Below are positions 1-8,859 of a DNA stretch of 64,000 nucleotides, one piece after another. Position numbers and translations under genes: made by a program. The first letter of the stretch is position 1, and the number at the start of each line of letters is the position of its first letter. This DNA is from Desmospora profundinema (GTDB lineage: Bacteria > Bacillota > Bacilli > Thermoactinomycetales > DSM-45169), in the NCBI RefSeq assembly GCF_031454155.1, contig NZ_JAVDQG010000001.1:248001-312000 (forward strand). The letters are read 5' to 3'. The notes beneath the pieces are model-generated. The model worked only from the letters and a program-made list of their open reading frames with translations. It had not been told where the DNA came from and did no database searches.

Positions 1-1
1 G

Positions 2-367
2 GAATATGCGGGAATGAGCGTGAAACGGAACATCGTGTTGTCCATGATGATCAGCGGAAGTTTTGCCGGAATCGCCGGTGCGTCCGAAGTGTTGGGAACC
101 GCCGGATATCTATCGATCCAAGGGGCTTTCACGGGAATCGGCTTTGACGGAATCGCCGTTGCCCTCCTGGGTGCCAATGCCCCGCTGGGGATTCTGCTAG
201 GCGCCACCCTGTTCGGAGTTCTCACCTATGGCGGCAGCAACATGCAGTTCGCCGCCGGAGTTCCCTTCGAAGTGGTCCGAGTCGTGTTTGCGGCGATCAT
301 CCTGTTTGTAGCCGCCAACATCTCCGGCTGGATCATGCAGAAGTTTAAGAAGGGAGGGAAGAAGTGA
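2..367 (+). CDS. nupP: ABC riboside transporter permease, C-terminal part (5' truncated)
   Basis: Only the last 121 codons are in the window; the reading frame is open to the left edge, so the true start lies upstream. The residues are almost entirely hydrophobic, with glycine- and alanine-rich membrane segments typical of the BPD_transp_2 permeases of BmpA-type nucleoside/riboside importers. It would form half of the membrane channel with the permease that follows, whose start codon overlaps its stop. The NupP assignment rests on this pairing and on the ymfF-ymfH genes downstream, which is the Bacillus arrangement; the substrate (guanosine or other ribosides) is inferred. Confidence 0.75.
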   Translation, partial: EYAGMSVKRNIVLSMMISGSFAGIAGASEVLGTAGYLSIQGAFTGIGFDGIAVALLGANAPLGILLGATLFGVLTYGGSNMQFAAGVPFEVVRVVFAAIILFVAANISGWIMQKFKKGGKK

Positions 368-1299
368 TGGATATGTTGACCAGCATACTGCAAACCACCG
401 TTCTTTACGCCACTCCGCTGATCTTGGCGGCAATGGGCGGACTGTTTTCCGAGCGGTCCGGGGTGGTAAACATCGGACTGGAAGGGTTGATGACCATCGG
501 GGCATTTACCGCTGCCATCTCAACGCTGGCGACGGGCAATCCCTGGGTGGGACTGCTGGCGGCGATGTTGGCGGGGATCCTGTTTGCCATCCCCCACGCG
601 GTTGCTTCCATCACCTTTCGAGCTGACCAAGTGGTGAGCGGGGTTGCGATTAACTTCTTGGCTTTGGGGATTGCCGTCTACCTGGTGAAATCGATGTATG
701 AGGGAGCCGCCCAGACGCCGGCCATCGCCGATACGTTGAAGCGGCTGCCGATTCCCGGTTTAAGTGAGATTCCGGTGATCGGTCCCGCCTTGTTCAACGC
801 ATTCCCCACTACGTATATTGCCGTTTTGGTCACCATTCTTTCTTTTTTCATCCTTTACCGTACACCTTTCGGCATGCGGCTGAGAGCCGTGGGGGAACAC
901 CCGAGGGCTGCGGAGACGAACGGAGTATCCGTCATTCAGATGCGCTATATTGCTGTTCTGGTCAGTGGAGCGCTGGCTGGAATTGGGGGTGCGGGGCTCT
1001 CCATCGCGATTGGAAGTGAATTTAACCAGACAACGGTTGCCGGACAAGGATTTATCGCTTTGGCCGCCTTGATTTTTGGGAAGTGGCATCCTTTCGGTGC
1101 GTTCGGTGCGGCCACCTTCTTCGGGTTTGCGGTTTCCCTCGCCCTCATCGGCCAACTGATCGGGTTGACCGCGTATGTACCCAGTGAGGTGTTGAGTATG
1201 CTGCCGTATATCTTGACGATCTTGGCACTGGCCGGATTCGTGGGACGTGCGGAAGCACCTGCTGCTATCGGAAAACCATACGAAACGGATAGTCGGTAA
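367..1299 (+). CDS. nupQ: ABC riboside transporter permease
   Basis: A 310-residue polytopic membrane protein with the GLFSERSGVVNIGLEG signature near the N-terminus that marks the YufQ/NupQ-like permeases of BmpA-type riboside importers. The ATG at 367 overlaps the TGA of the preceding permease and sits 8 nt after an AGGGAGGG ribosome site; a GTG at 364 is an alternative. It should pair with the upstream permease, an ATPase and a lipoprotein encoded left of the window. A strong terminator follows about 90 bp downstream, so this is the last gene of its operon. Confidence 0.88.
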   Translation: MDMLTSILQTTVLYATPLILAAMGGLFSERSGVVNIGLEGLMTIGAFTAAISTLATGNPWVGLLAAMLAGILFAIPHAVASITFRADQVVSGVAINFLALGIAVYLVKSMYEGAAQTPAIADTLKRLPIPGLSEIPVIGPALFNAFPTTYIAVLVTILSFFILYRTPFGMRLRAVGEHPRAAETNGVSVIQMRYIAVLVSGALAGIGGAGLSIAIGSEFNQTTVAGQGFIALAALIFGKWHPFGAFGAATFFGFAVSLALIGQLIGLTAYVPSEVLSMLPYILTILALAGFVGRAEAPAAIGKPYETDSR

Positions 1300-1392
1300 T
1301 GCCGGATAAACATGATCGATGATCCTAATCGGATAAATTCCCGCTTCTATCGGCGGGAGGGCTCATAGAGTGAAAATGTTATTCTTAAACTG

Positions 1393-1419
1393 CGACCGCT
1401 TTTCCGGCGGTCGTTTTTT
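1393..1419 (+). terminator. Rho-independent terminator after nupQ
   Basis: Perfect 7-bp stem CGACCGC/GCGGTCG followed by six T. It ends the riboside transporter operon. Confidence 0.9.
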
Positions 1420-1465
1420 GTTGGATTAGGGAAACATTTCTCGGATGGTCGGTCATACTATGGAA

Positions 1466-1493
1466 CAAAAGGACGACAATTTGAGAGGAGGGA
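1466..1493 (+). repeat. Degenerate copy of the AGGACGACAA leader element
   Basis: A 4-bp CAAA/TTTG stem encloses the 10-nt loop AGGACGACAA (1470-1479) and is followed by GAGAGGAGGG. The loop is identical to the core of the elements before ymdB, hflX and asnS, but the second hairpin is missing, and a candidate promoter lies between this copy and ymfF. Confidence 0.45.
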
Positions 1494-1504
1494 ATGCTGT
1501 TACT

Positions 1505-1533
1505 TTTCTAGGGGGGATCCCTTCCTCTATAAT
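1505..1533 (+). promoter_or_regulatory. Candidate sigma-A promoter for ymfF
   Basis: A perfect TATAAT lies at 1528-1533, 35 bp before the chosen ymfF start; the -35 region 17 bp upstream (TTTCTA) is weak. Its position supports starting ymfF at 1568 rather than further upstream. Confidence 0.45.
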
Positions 1534-1567
1534 GAAAGTACATCAGATAATGAAAAGGGGTGTGGTT

Positions 1568-2869
1568 GTGACGGAAGCTTTGCATTTTGAGAGCTTTGAG
1601 GCGGGAAATGCCCGCATTCACATCTGTTCAACGGAAAAATTTAAAACCAACCTGCTGATGGTGATGGTTCAGCAAAGTCTCTCTCCCGAGACAGTGACAC
1701 GGCATGCTCTGTTGCCCAGCGTGCTGCAGCGGGGAACACGAACCTATCCGACCACTGTGGGGCTGAAGCGGAAATTGGATGAGATGTACGGAGCGAATCT
1801 GTTTGGTGATGTCACCAAACGCGGGGAAAACCATGTGATGCAGCTGGGACTGGAAGTGGCCAATGAACGGTTTTTAACCGGAACCTCTTCCCTGCTGGAA
1901 GAAGGGGCTGCTTTTTTAGGAGAGATTCTCACACAGCCGGCGATCGATGGGGAACGGTTTGCCGACGGCTTTATCCAATCGGAAAAAAAGAATCTGAAGC
2001 AAAAAATCGAGAGCCTCATGGATGATAAAATCCGTTATGCCGCCCATCGCTGCGTATCCGAAATGTGTGCGGGCGAGCCCTATGCTCTCTTCAACCACGG
2101 AAGGTTGGAGGATTTGGACGAGATCGATTCCGAAAATCTCTATACATACTATCGTGAACTGCTCCGAACCCGTCCGCTTGATTTGTATTTTATCGGTCAT
2201 CTGTCCCGTACGGAAGTGGAATCGCTGGTAAAGCGCCACTTTGATGTGGGAAGCGGGAATCGAACCCCTGTGCCGTCTCCGTTGGTTCAATCGGAAGTGA
2301 AGGATGTCAAGCGAGTGGTCGATCGGCTGGACGTCAATCAGGGTAAATTAAATATGGGTTATCGCACACCCGTTACCTATGCAGATGATACGTACCCGGC
2401 TTTGCTGATGTATAACGGGATTTTGGGTGGATTCCCCCATTCCAAGCTGTTTGTCAATGTTCGGGAAAAAGCGAGCCTCGCCTACTATGCCGCATCCCGC
2501 ATCGAGAGCCATAAAGGGATCCTGACGGTTCAGTCAGGGATTGAGATCGACAATTACCAGCGGGCAGTAGATATCATTCAGGAGCAGTTCGACCTGATGG
2601 CCCAAGGGAAATTTAATGAAACCGAGTGGTCACAGACGCGGGCGATGCTGATTAACCAACTGCGGGAACGGCAGGATCGGGCATATGACTTGATCGATGC
2701 CCACTACCACGGAGTGATATCCGGGCGAAAGCGGTCTCTGGAACAGATGGTCCGGGAACTGGAGACGGTCACCCGTGACGATGTGACAGCGATCGCTCAA
2801 CAAGTGAAACTGGATACGATCTACTTCCTGCGGGACCAGAAGGAGGAAGCGGCCCATGGATCGAATTGA
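1568..2869 (+). CDS. ymfF: M16 family peptidase-like protein, probable inactive partner (YmfF)
   Basis: A 433-residue insulinase-fold protein lacking the HxxEH zinc motif of active M16 peptidases, as expected for the non-catalytic half of a YmfF/YmfH heterodimer. The GTG at 1568 follows an AAAAGGGG ribosome site by 7 nt; the frame stays open to 1445, but the candidate promoter lies inside that stretch. The 3' end overlaps ymfH by 14 nt, implying translational coupling. In Bacillus the pair lies in the same position before ymfI-ymfJ-ymfK; the substrate is unknown. Confidence 0.85.
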   Translation: MTEALHFESFEAGNARIHICSTEKFKTNLLMVMVQQSLSPETVTRHALLPSVLQRGTRTYPTTVGLKRKLDEMYGANLFGDVTKRGENHVMQLGLEVANERFLTGTSSLLEEGAAFLGEILTQPAIDGERFADGFIQSEKKNLKQKIESLMDDKIRYAAHRCVSEMCAGEPYALFNHGRLEDLDEIDSENLYTYYRELLRTRPLDLYFIGHLSRTEVESLVKRHFDVGSGNRTPVPSPLVQSEVKDVKRVVDRLDVNQGKLNMGYRTPVTYADDTYPALLMYNGILGGFPHSKLFVNVREKASLAYYAASRIESHKGILTVQSGIEIDNYQRAVDIIQEQFDLMAQGKFNETEWSQTRAMLINQLRERQDRAYDLIDAHYHGVISGRKRSLEQMVRELETVTRDDVTAIAQQVKLDTIYFLRDQKEEAAHGSN

Positions 2870-4151
2870 ACACCGGCAGTTGGAGGAAACGCTGTTTTAC
2901 GAAAAACTGCCCAACGGTCTCCAAGTGTACCTGTTGCCCAAACCGGGTTTTAATAAAACCTATGCGACGTTCACCACCCGATACGGTTCGATCGACAATC
3001 ACTTTCAGCCTCCTGGAGGTGAGAAGATCCGGGTCCCGGACGGAATCGCACATTTTCTGGAACACAAGATGTTTGAGGAAAAAGACGGGGATGTTTTCAG
3101 CCGCTTTTCCAACCAGGGGGCTTCCGCCAATGCGTTTACGAGCTTTGACCGGACGGCCTATCTGTTTTCCTCCACGGGTAACGTAGAAAAAAACGTGACC
3201 ACGTTGATCGACTTTGTGCAAGACCCCTATTTTACGGATCCATCGGTGGAAAAGGAAAAAGGGATTATCGGTCAAGAAATCCGCATGTATGACGACAATC
3301 CTGATTGGCGTTCTTATTTCGGGTTGATTGCGGCGATGTTCGCTGAACATCCGGTAAAAATTGATATCGCCGGGACGGTGGAATCCATCGCCAAGATCGA
3401 TAAGGAGACGCTTTACACTTGTTATGAGACGTTCTACCACCCCAGTAACATGCTGTTGTTTGTGGTGGGGCCAATTGACCCTAAATCGATCATGGAGTTG
3501 GTTCGCAAGAATCAAGAAACCAAGCCATTTGAGGCGATGGGGGAGATCAAACGGTTCTTTCCCGAAGAACCGGAGGGCGTGGATCAGGCTAAAATGGAGA
3601 TTCGCCTAACTGTGGGGATCCCTAAATGCTTGTTCGGGTTTAAAGAAAGCCGGAATGAAGTCGGATTACAAGGGGAAGAGCTGGTTCGTCGGGAATTGGC
3701 AACCGAGGTGATGTTGGAGGCCATTTTCGGGGAAGGTTCCGATCTGTACCAATCCCTTTACGACGACGGACTGATCGATGATCACTTCGGCTATGATTAC
3801 AGTCTGGAACGGGGTTATGGCTTTTCCATCGTGGGAGGAGATACGCCCGATCCTGAGACGCTGGTGGACCGAATCCGGTCGGCATTGCCCAAAATCCAAC
3901 AAGAGGGGATCCCGACGGAAGTGGTGGATCGGATCCGCAAGAAAAAAACGGGCGGTTACATGCGTTCGCTTAACTCCCCGGAGTGGATTGCCAACCAATT
4001 CACCCGTTATCAATTCAATGGTGCCAATCTGTTCCAGGTGGTGCCTCTGCTGGAGTCCCTCTCGGCGAATGAGGTCAACCGACGGCTGCAAGATCATATC
4101 GATTGGGATCGGTTTGCCGTATCCATTGTACGGTCTCAGGAAGCGAAGTGA
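2856..4151 (+). CDS. ymfH: M16 family zinc peptidase (YmfH)
   Basis: A 431-residue M16 metallopeptidase. The inverted zinc-binding motif HFLEH is visible near residue 68 and the downstream glutamate region is retained, so this is the catalytic member of the YmfF/YmfH pair. The ATG at 2856 follows AAGGAGG in the end of ymfF. Family knowledge predicts cytoplasmic degradation or processing of peptides; homologous pairs occur in peptide-maturation clusters (AlbE/AlbF type). A terminator follows. Confidence 0.9.
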   Translation: MDRIEHRQLEETLFYEKLPNGLQVYLLPKPGFNKTYATFTTRYGSIDNHFQPPGGEKIRVPDGIAHFLEHKMFEEKDGDVFSRFSNQGASANAFTSFDRTAYLFSSTGNVEKNVTTLIDFVQDPYFTDPSVEKEKGIIGQEIRMYDDNPDWRSYFGLIAAMFAEHPVKIDIAGTVESIAKIDKETLYTCYETFYHPSNMLLFVVGPIDPKSIMELVRKNQETKPFEAMGEIKRFFPEEPEGVDQAKMEIRLTVGIPKCLFGFKESRNEVGLQGEELVRRELATEVMLEAIFGEGSDLYQSLYDDGLIDDHFGYDYSLERGYGFSIVGGDTPDPETLVDRIRSALPKIQQEGIPTEVVDRIRKKKTGGYMRSLNSPEWIANQFTRYQFNGANLFQVVPLLESLSANEVNRRLQDHIDWDRFAVSIVRSQEAK

Positions 4152-4206
4152 ATGTCTGCCGGCTAGCTGATCCGCGCTGACCCATAAATCGTCGTCAACA
4201 GACTCA

Positions 4207-4230
4207 CCGCGCCCGCCGGGCGCGGCTTTT
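4207..4230 (+). terminator. Rho-independent terminator after ymfH
   Basis: Perfect 8-bp GC stem CCGCGCCC/GGGCGCGG with a GCC loop, then CTTTT. The T tract is short, so some readthrough into ymfI is likely. Confidence 0.75.
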
Positions 4231-4260
4231 CTTAAGCAGTAAACCAGGAGGAATCAAAAT

Positions 4261-5016
4261 ATGGAGAAGATGCTGTCGGGTCAAATCGCCTTGATCTCCG
4301 GCGGCAGCCGAGGAATCGGTGCGGCTGTGGCCGCCAAACTGGCGGAAAGAGGGGCCGTCGTTGCGGTCGGCTACCACCAGTCCAAAACCCAGGCGGAAGA
4401 AGTGGTACGCACCTGTCGCGAGTACGGGGTTGAATCCGTCGCCATACAAGGGGATGTCCGGTTCCGCTCGCAGGTGGAAGCCATGGTGGATCGGATAGAA
4501 GAAATCTGGGGCCCGCCTTCGATTTTGGTACACAGCGCAGGAATCACGGGAGAGAGCCCGGTGTTTCAAGAGGTGGTTGATGACGAATATGATCGGGTGA
4601 TGGATACACATGTCCGCGGGGCGTTTTTTTTAATCCGGCGGACGTTGCCCGCCATGGTGCGAAACCGGTTTGGTCGAATGATCCTCCTTTCGTCGATCTG
4701 GGGCGAGTCCGGCGGTTCCGGGGAAGTTCTTTATTCCGCTGCCAAGGGTGCGATCAATGGGATGGTCCGGGCTTTGGGAAAGGAGACGGCTCCATCGGGG
4801 GTTACCGTCAACGCAGTAGCCCCCGGGGCGATTCAAACCGATATGTTGGATGGTCAACTGACGGCGGAAGAGAAACGGGCTTTGGTGGAGGAGATCCCTG
4901 CGGGACGGTTGGGACATCCAGCGGAAGTAGCCTCCATGGTTTGTTGGCTGTGCGGCCCCGATGCAGGATATATCACCAGTCAGGTACTTCATATCAATGG
5001 TGGATGGGCTCCATGA
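4261..5016 (+). CDS. ymfI: Short-chain dehydrogenase/reductase (YmfI, FabG-like)
   Basis: A 251-residue classical SDR: cofactor motif SGGSRGIG at residues about 11-18, the catalytic serine region LLSSIWGE, and the YSAAK tyrosine/lysine pair near residue 158. It is an NAD(P)H-dependent oxidoreductase resembling 3-oxoacyl-ACP reductase; synteny with ymfH and ymfJ points to YmfI rather than the fatty-acid operon FabG. The ATG follows AGGAGGAATCAAAAT. Its physiological substrate is not evident. Confidence 0.85.
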   Translation: MEKMLSGQIALISGGSRGIGAAVAAKLAERGAVVAVGYHQSKTQAEEVVRTCREYGVESVAIQGDVRFRSQVEAMVDRIEEIWGPPSILVHSAGITGESPVFQEVVDDEYDRVMDTHVRGAFFLIRRTLPAMVRNRFGRMILLSSIWGESGGSGEVLYSAAKGAINGMVRALGKETAPSGVTVNAVAPGAIQTDMLDGQLTAEEKRALVEEIPAGRLGHPAEVASMVCWLCGPDAGYITSQVLHINGGWAP

Positions 5017-5092
5017 GGTTCGAATAGATCTCTCCATTTTGGATCATATTATCCATAGAAGGCAGGTTTATGGAAAAGGAGGGGAAGTGCCC

Positions 5093-5356
5093 ATGTCGGT
5101 ATTGAACAACTTTGAGGAATGGAAAAGCTTCCTGAACCAGCGGGTGGAACAAGGACAGTCCCTGGGGATGGATAAAGAAACAATTAATGATGTCGCTTAC
5201 CAGATCGGTGATTACTTGGCTCAGGATATCGATCCCAAGAATGATCAGGAACGTTTGTTAAAAGAGCTGTGGAATTGCGCGGATGAAGAAGAGCAACGCA
5301 TGATGGCCGGTTTGATGGTGAAATTGGTTCACGGCGGGGAACAACGTCAACATTAA
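5093..5356 (+). CDS. ymfJ: DUF3243 protein (YmfJ)
   Basis: A small acidic, mostly helical protein of 87 residues matching the size and position of Bacillus YmfJ (DUF3243). The ATG at 5093 is preceded by AAAGGAGGGG; the frame runs open into ymfI, but that extension is the shadow of ymfI. No catalytic motif is seen and the function is unknown. It is followed by a strong terminator, so ymfK has its own promoter. Confidence 0.85.
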   Translation: MSVLNNFEEWKSFLNQRVEQGQSLGMDKETINDVAYQIGDYLAQDIDPKNDQERLLKELWNCADEEEQRMMAGLMVKLVHGGEQRQH

Positions 5357-5370
5357 AAACCTTTAATTGG

Positions 5371-5406
5371 AAACGCCCTTTATCATGAAGGGCGTTTGTT
5401 TTATTT
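5371..5406 (+). terminator. Rho-independent terminator after ymfJ
   Basis: Perfect 10-bp stem AAACGCCCTT/AAGGGCGTTT with a 7-nt loop, followed by a T-rich tract. Confidence 0.92.
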
Positions 5407-5421
5407 CTTGGGCGTATAGGG

Positions 5422-5450
5422 TTCGCTTCTTCTTAAACATGTGATATACT
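5422..5450 (+). promoter_or_regulatory. Candidate extended -10 promoter for ymfK-rodZ
   Basis: TGATATACT at 5442-5450 is an extended -10; the -35 (TTCGCT) is poor. It lies between the ymfJ terminator and ymfK. Confidence 0.55.
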
Positions 5451-5524
5451 AAATACCAAATTTGCTCGGTCTGGCAATCTACTGAACAATTCGACAGAAG
5501 GTCGGTTTTGAAAGGTGTGTTGGA

Positions 5525-6298
5525 ATGGGCGGCCACGATTGGTATTTGGAATATCAGATTCATAAGAATCGTCCGGGTTTGTTGGGTGATATTGCCTCAT
5601 TATTAGGGATGCTTTCCATTAACATCCTAACGATCAACGGTGTGGAAAATAAACGGCGGGGAATGTTGCTCAATACCGATGATGAGGAGAAGATCCACGC
5701 ATTAAAGCAAATTCTGAATCGCGTGGACAATATTACGGTTACCGCCATCCGTCCTCCGACACTCATGGATCGTATGGCGGTTCGCCATGGACGCTACTTA
5801 GACCGTTGTCTGGAAGATGAACGAACATACCGCTTTACCCGTGAAGAGCTCGGCCTTTTGGTAGACTTCATGGCCGAGCTCTTCCAGAAAGACGGACACC
5901 AAGTGGTGGGAGTGAGGGGAATGCCCCGTGTGGGCAAGACCGAATCGATCGTCGCTTCCAGTGTCTGTGCCAATAAACGATGGACCTTTCTGTCTTCCAC
6001 GCTACTGAAACAAACGGTTCGCAAACAATTGGCTGACGACGAGATGACCCCCAACAACGTTTATATCATCGACGGAATCGTTTCCACCTTGCGGTCGACG
6101 GAACGGCATCACATGCTGGTTCAGGAGATTATGCGCATGGGAGCGACCAAAGTAATTGAGCACCCGGATATCTTTGTCCGGGAGACGGAGTTCTCCTTTG
6201 AAGACTTCGATTACATCATCGAGCTGCGCAATCACCCCGATGAGGCCATCTCGTACGAGGTGTTGGACAACGACATAGCAGCTTTTGACATACGATAG
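5525..6298 (+). CDS. ymfK: DUF3388 protein with ACT-like and P-loop segments (YmfK)
   Basis: A 257-residue protein matching Bacillus YmfK in position and length. The first 75 residues have an ACT-like pattern (a hydrophobic DIASLLGMLSINI segment), and a P-loop-like GMPRVGKTES lies near residue 132, suggesting a nucleotide-binding regulatory protein. Its role is unknown. It sits 30 bp before the first RodZ-like gene and is probably cotranscribed with it, which hints at a link to cell-shape functions. The start ATG at 5525 is the only early in-frame candidate. Confidence 0.82.
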   Translation: MGGHDWYLEYQIHKNRPGLLGDIASLLGMLSINILTINGVENKRRGMLLNTDDEEKIHALKQILNRVDNITVTAIRPPTLMDRMAVRHGRYLDRCLEDERTYRFTREELGLLVDFMAELFQKDGHQVVGVRGMPRVGKTESIVASSVCANKRWTFLSSTLLKQTVRKQLADDEMTPNNVYIIDGIVSTLRSTERHHMLVQEIMRMGATKVIEHPDIFVRETEFSFEDFDYIIELRNHPDEAISYEVLDNDIAAFDIR

Positions 6299-6328
6299 TC
6301 AGGAAGGAAAACAGGAGGTGTGTCCCAT

Positions 6329-7528
6329 ATGTCAGGTATCGGATCCTATCTAAGACAAACGCGTGAATCCATGGGTTACTCCTTGGATCAGGTGCAGCAA
6401 AACACCAAAATCCATATCGAGTACCTGCGTGCTTTGGAAAACGATCAGTTTGAGTCCTTGCCCAGCCCCTTTTATGTCCGGGCATTTTTACGCACATATG
6501 CCCACAGTTTGGGTTTGGACGCGCAGCCGTTGCTGGATCGTTACGAGCGTTTTGCGGTGGCGGGACGCCCGTCCGGCCGTCGTTCGACCCAGCCGCCGCG
6601 TCAGGGAACCGGGAGGCAGCCGGTACAACCCCCTTCCCGCAATCGCATGTCCGGGGGACACCCCCGCATCGGACGTACTTATTCACCCCAGTCGCAGCGG
6701 ATGGCACCGCCGTCTCGGCCCCCTCAACAACCAGTGGATGACCCGCATTCGGAAACCCAGCCCTTTTTTGAGGGTCAGACCCAACCCTTCCAGCAGGGTA
6801 AATCACCCATGCAAGGGACAGGCCCTAACCGGGTGGCCCACGATCCCGGTTCGGCTCCTCCGCCGGGACAAACCACTCAACGATTTCAGGTTCCACCAGT
6901 CGGGCAACAGACGGGTGGACGGCAGATTCCGCCGCAAGGGGAACAGTCTGTCAGCCAAAACACCTTTACTCCCCGCCGTGTGAGCCAAGAGGTGAGCAAA
7001 GGGATCGAACAGGGAGATGGCAAGCCGAAGAAGAAAAAGGCCAATTGGTTGGTGCGCGTGGCCGCTGTCGGTGCCCTGATTTTGATTCCTGTTGGAGTCT
7101 ACGCAGCGGGTCTGTGGCCGGGTCAGGATACTGCGGCTGATACAGAGCAGCAGGACGATGCGGATACCGCCGGCAGCAGCACCCCGAAGGTGGACGCCCA
7201 AACCCCTGAACAGGTCAAGTTGCAAGTGACAGAAGCAGGCAGTGACGTAGAAGGGGATCTCTACACGCTGAGCGGGGCGGAACAAATCGAAATCGAGATC
7301 AAGGCAAACAAAGGGGAAAGCCAACTTCGCTTCGGCAGTAAAGTGAACGATCCCAAAGGGGAAACCTTTGAGCTCAAAGTGGGAGATCAACGAAAGATTA
7401 CGGATAAAGAAGTGGTTTGGTTCCGATTGGGGAAACCTTCCAATACCGAAATCAAAGTGAACGGTCAGGAGATCGACACAACTGCCCAGGATGTTCCTAA
7501 AAGCTATCGCATTCAATTGGAGAAATAA
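6329..7528 (+). CDS. rodZ: RodZ-like HTH membrane protein, copy 1 (YmfM)
   Basis: A 399-residue protein with the RodZ layout: a Cro/C1-type helix-turn-helix (residues about 1-70), a long proline/glutamine-rich linker, a lysine cluster and one transmembrane helix (about 238-262), and an extracellular beta-rich DUF4115 domain (about 285-399). RodZ links MreB filaments to the cell-wall elongation machinery. The start is ATG 6329, 8 nt after AGGAGGTG. Two further genes of the same architecture follow, whereas Bacillus has a single ymfM here. Confidence 0.88.
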   Translation: MSGIGSYLRQTRESMGYSLDQVQQNTKIHIEYLRALENDQFESLPSPFYVRAFLRTYAHSLGLDAQPLLDRYERFAVAGRPSGRRSTQPPRQGTGRQPVQPPSRNRMSGGHPRIGRTYSPQSQRMAPPSRPPQQPVDDPHSETQPFFEGQTQPFQQGKSPMQGTGPNRVAHDPGSAPPPGQTTQRFQVPPVGQQTGGRQIPPQGEQSVSQNTFTPRRVSQEVSKGIEQGDGKPKKKKANWLVRVAAVGALILIPVGVYAAGLWPGQDTAADTEQQDDADTAGSSTPKVDAQTPEQVKLQVTEAGSDVEGDLYTLSGAEQIEIEIKANKGESQLRFGSKVNDPKGETFELKVGDQRKITDKEVVWFRLGKPSNTEIKVNGQEIDTTAQDVPKSYRIQLEK

Positions 7529-7573
7529 TTCATCACACCTCATAAACGATAATGACAGTAGGAGGTGGGCCGG

Positions 7574-8722
7574 GTGTCGATAGAAATCGGTCACCGGCTC
7601 AAGCAAGCCAGGGAATCGTTGGGTTATACCTTGGAGGAGATGGCAGGGGAAATCCAGATTCCGGCGGCATACTTGGCTGCATTAGAAGCCGGGGATTGGC
7701 AACATATGCCCAGTCCCTATTATGCCCGGGCCTACCTGCGGACGTATGGGACTCGTTTAGGGCTGGATCCGAGATCCTTGGTTCAACATTTGCAGCGGCC
7801 TGGTGTAGGCGGGCAGGGTTCACAGACACACCGCCCATCCCGTCTTTCTCAATCGCAGTTGGCAACCAATCGGAGGGGGCGAGTTTCCCCTGATCCTCCC
7901 ATAGGGGAGGGGAGGCAACGAAACGTTTCGCGCCAGATGATCCCTCCATCAGGGGGGATGGAGGAAACGGTTTCAGGAGAATCCCCCGCTCTTTCCAGAA
8001 GGGAAGGTGTCGCGCGTCGGCCTACCCTCCCTCCGGACATGCCGGAGCCGCAGGAGTTGGGTTTGTCTCCTCGGACCAGACAGATCCAGGGTTTATCGGA
8101 TGAGGAAGGGCATGGAGGAAAAGAACCACCACTTCGTCGAAGCGATAAAGCCAACGGTGGGGGAACCCCGTCACGCACCTCTCGTTCCAAGCGGAGTCAG
8201 GAAGAAAATGACAAGAATACCACGTTAGGAACGTGGTATACCCGATTCCTCATCGGTGGTGCCGTTTTGTTGATCCCGGCTACTGCGGGGTTGGTTTGGT
8301 TAATGGTTTTCAGCGATGCGGATGAACCGGCCAATCCGGAACCTTCCGACCAACAAACCGTTGAGGAAGGGGAGGAAGGTTCGGGAGATGAGGCCCCAGA
8401 AGCATCCGGTGCGATTCTGACTCCCCTGGAAAGGGGGAGCAACGGTCCGGATCGTTATGAATTAACCAATGTGGACCAGATTGAATTGAAGCTGACAGCC
8501 AAAGGGGAGTGTTGGTTTCAAATTCGAAACCAGGAAGTCGGAGGCATGTTGGAGGATAAGGTGTTAAAAGCCGGGGATGTGTTCCCGTTCTCCTATCAGG
8601 ATGGACAAACCTTGTGGCTCCAATTGGGTAGTGCCTCCAATGTGGACGTGACCGTGAACGGGCAAAAAGTGAACACAAACTATCCAGGTAGCAAACAGAT
8701 CGAGATTAATTGGGCGAAGTAA
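7574..8722 (+). CDS. RodZ-like HTH membrane protein, copy 2
   Basis: 382 residues with the same order of domains: HTH (about 5-70), a low-complexity linker of about 150 residues unlike that of copy 1, one membrane helix (about 223-246), an acidic stalk, and a C-terminal DUF4115-type domain. The GTG at 7574 lies 8 nt after GGAGG; a GTG at 7565 overlaps the ribosome site and is less likely. It is separated from copy 1 by 45 bp and ends in a terminator, so copies 1 and 2 probably share a transcript. Confidence 0.85.
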   Translation: MSIEIGHRLKQARESLGYTLEEMAGEIQIPAAYLAALEAGDWQHMPSPYYARAYLRTYGTRLGLDPRSLVQHLQRPGVGGQGSQTHRPSRLSQSQLATNRRGRVSPDPPIGEGRQRNVSRQMIPPSGGMEETVSGESPALSRREGVARRPTLPPDMPEPQELGLSPRTRQIQGLSDEEGHGGKEPPLRRSDKANGGGTPSRTSRSKRSQEENDKNTTLGTWYTRFLIGGAVLLIPATAGLVWLMVFSDADEPANPEPSDQQTVEEGEEGSGDEAPEASGAILTPLERGSNGPDRYELTNVDQIELKLTAKGECWFQIRNQEVGGMLEDKVLKAGDVFPFSYQDGQTLWLQLGSASNVDVTVNGQKVNTNYPGSKQIEINWAK

Positions 8723-8752
8723 GGCTCTCGGATATCCCTCGGGAGCCTTTTG
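8721..8752 (+). terminator. Terminator after RodZ copy 2
   Basis: 7-bp stem AAGGCTC/GAGCCTT beginning inside the stop codon, followed by TTTT. The -35 box of the next promoter overlaps its T tract. Confidence 0.75.
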
Positions 8753-8779
8753 ACATGAGTGTTTACGCTTCGTTATACT
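8750..8779 (+). promoter_or_regulatory. Sigma-A promoter of RodZ copy 3
   Basis: TTGACA (8750-8755), 18-bp spacer, TATACT (8774-8779). It gives the third RodZ gene its own transcription start about 75 bp before its ATG. Confidence 0.8.
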
Positions 8780-8859
8780 AAACGGGAACAAGACACAGTG
8801 TGAGGCTTGGCGGGACGTCTCCGGAGGATTCCCAGGAGGCGCAGGAGGTGGCAACCGGC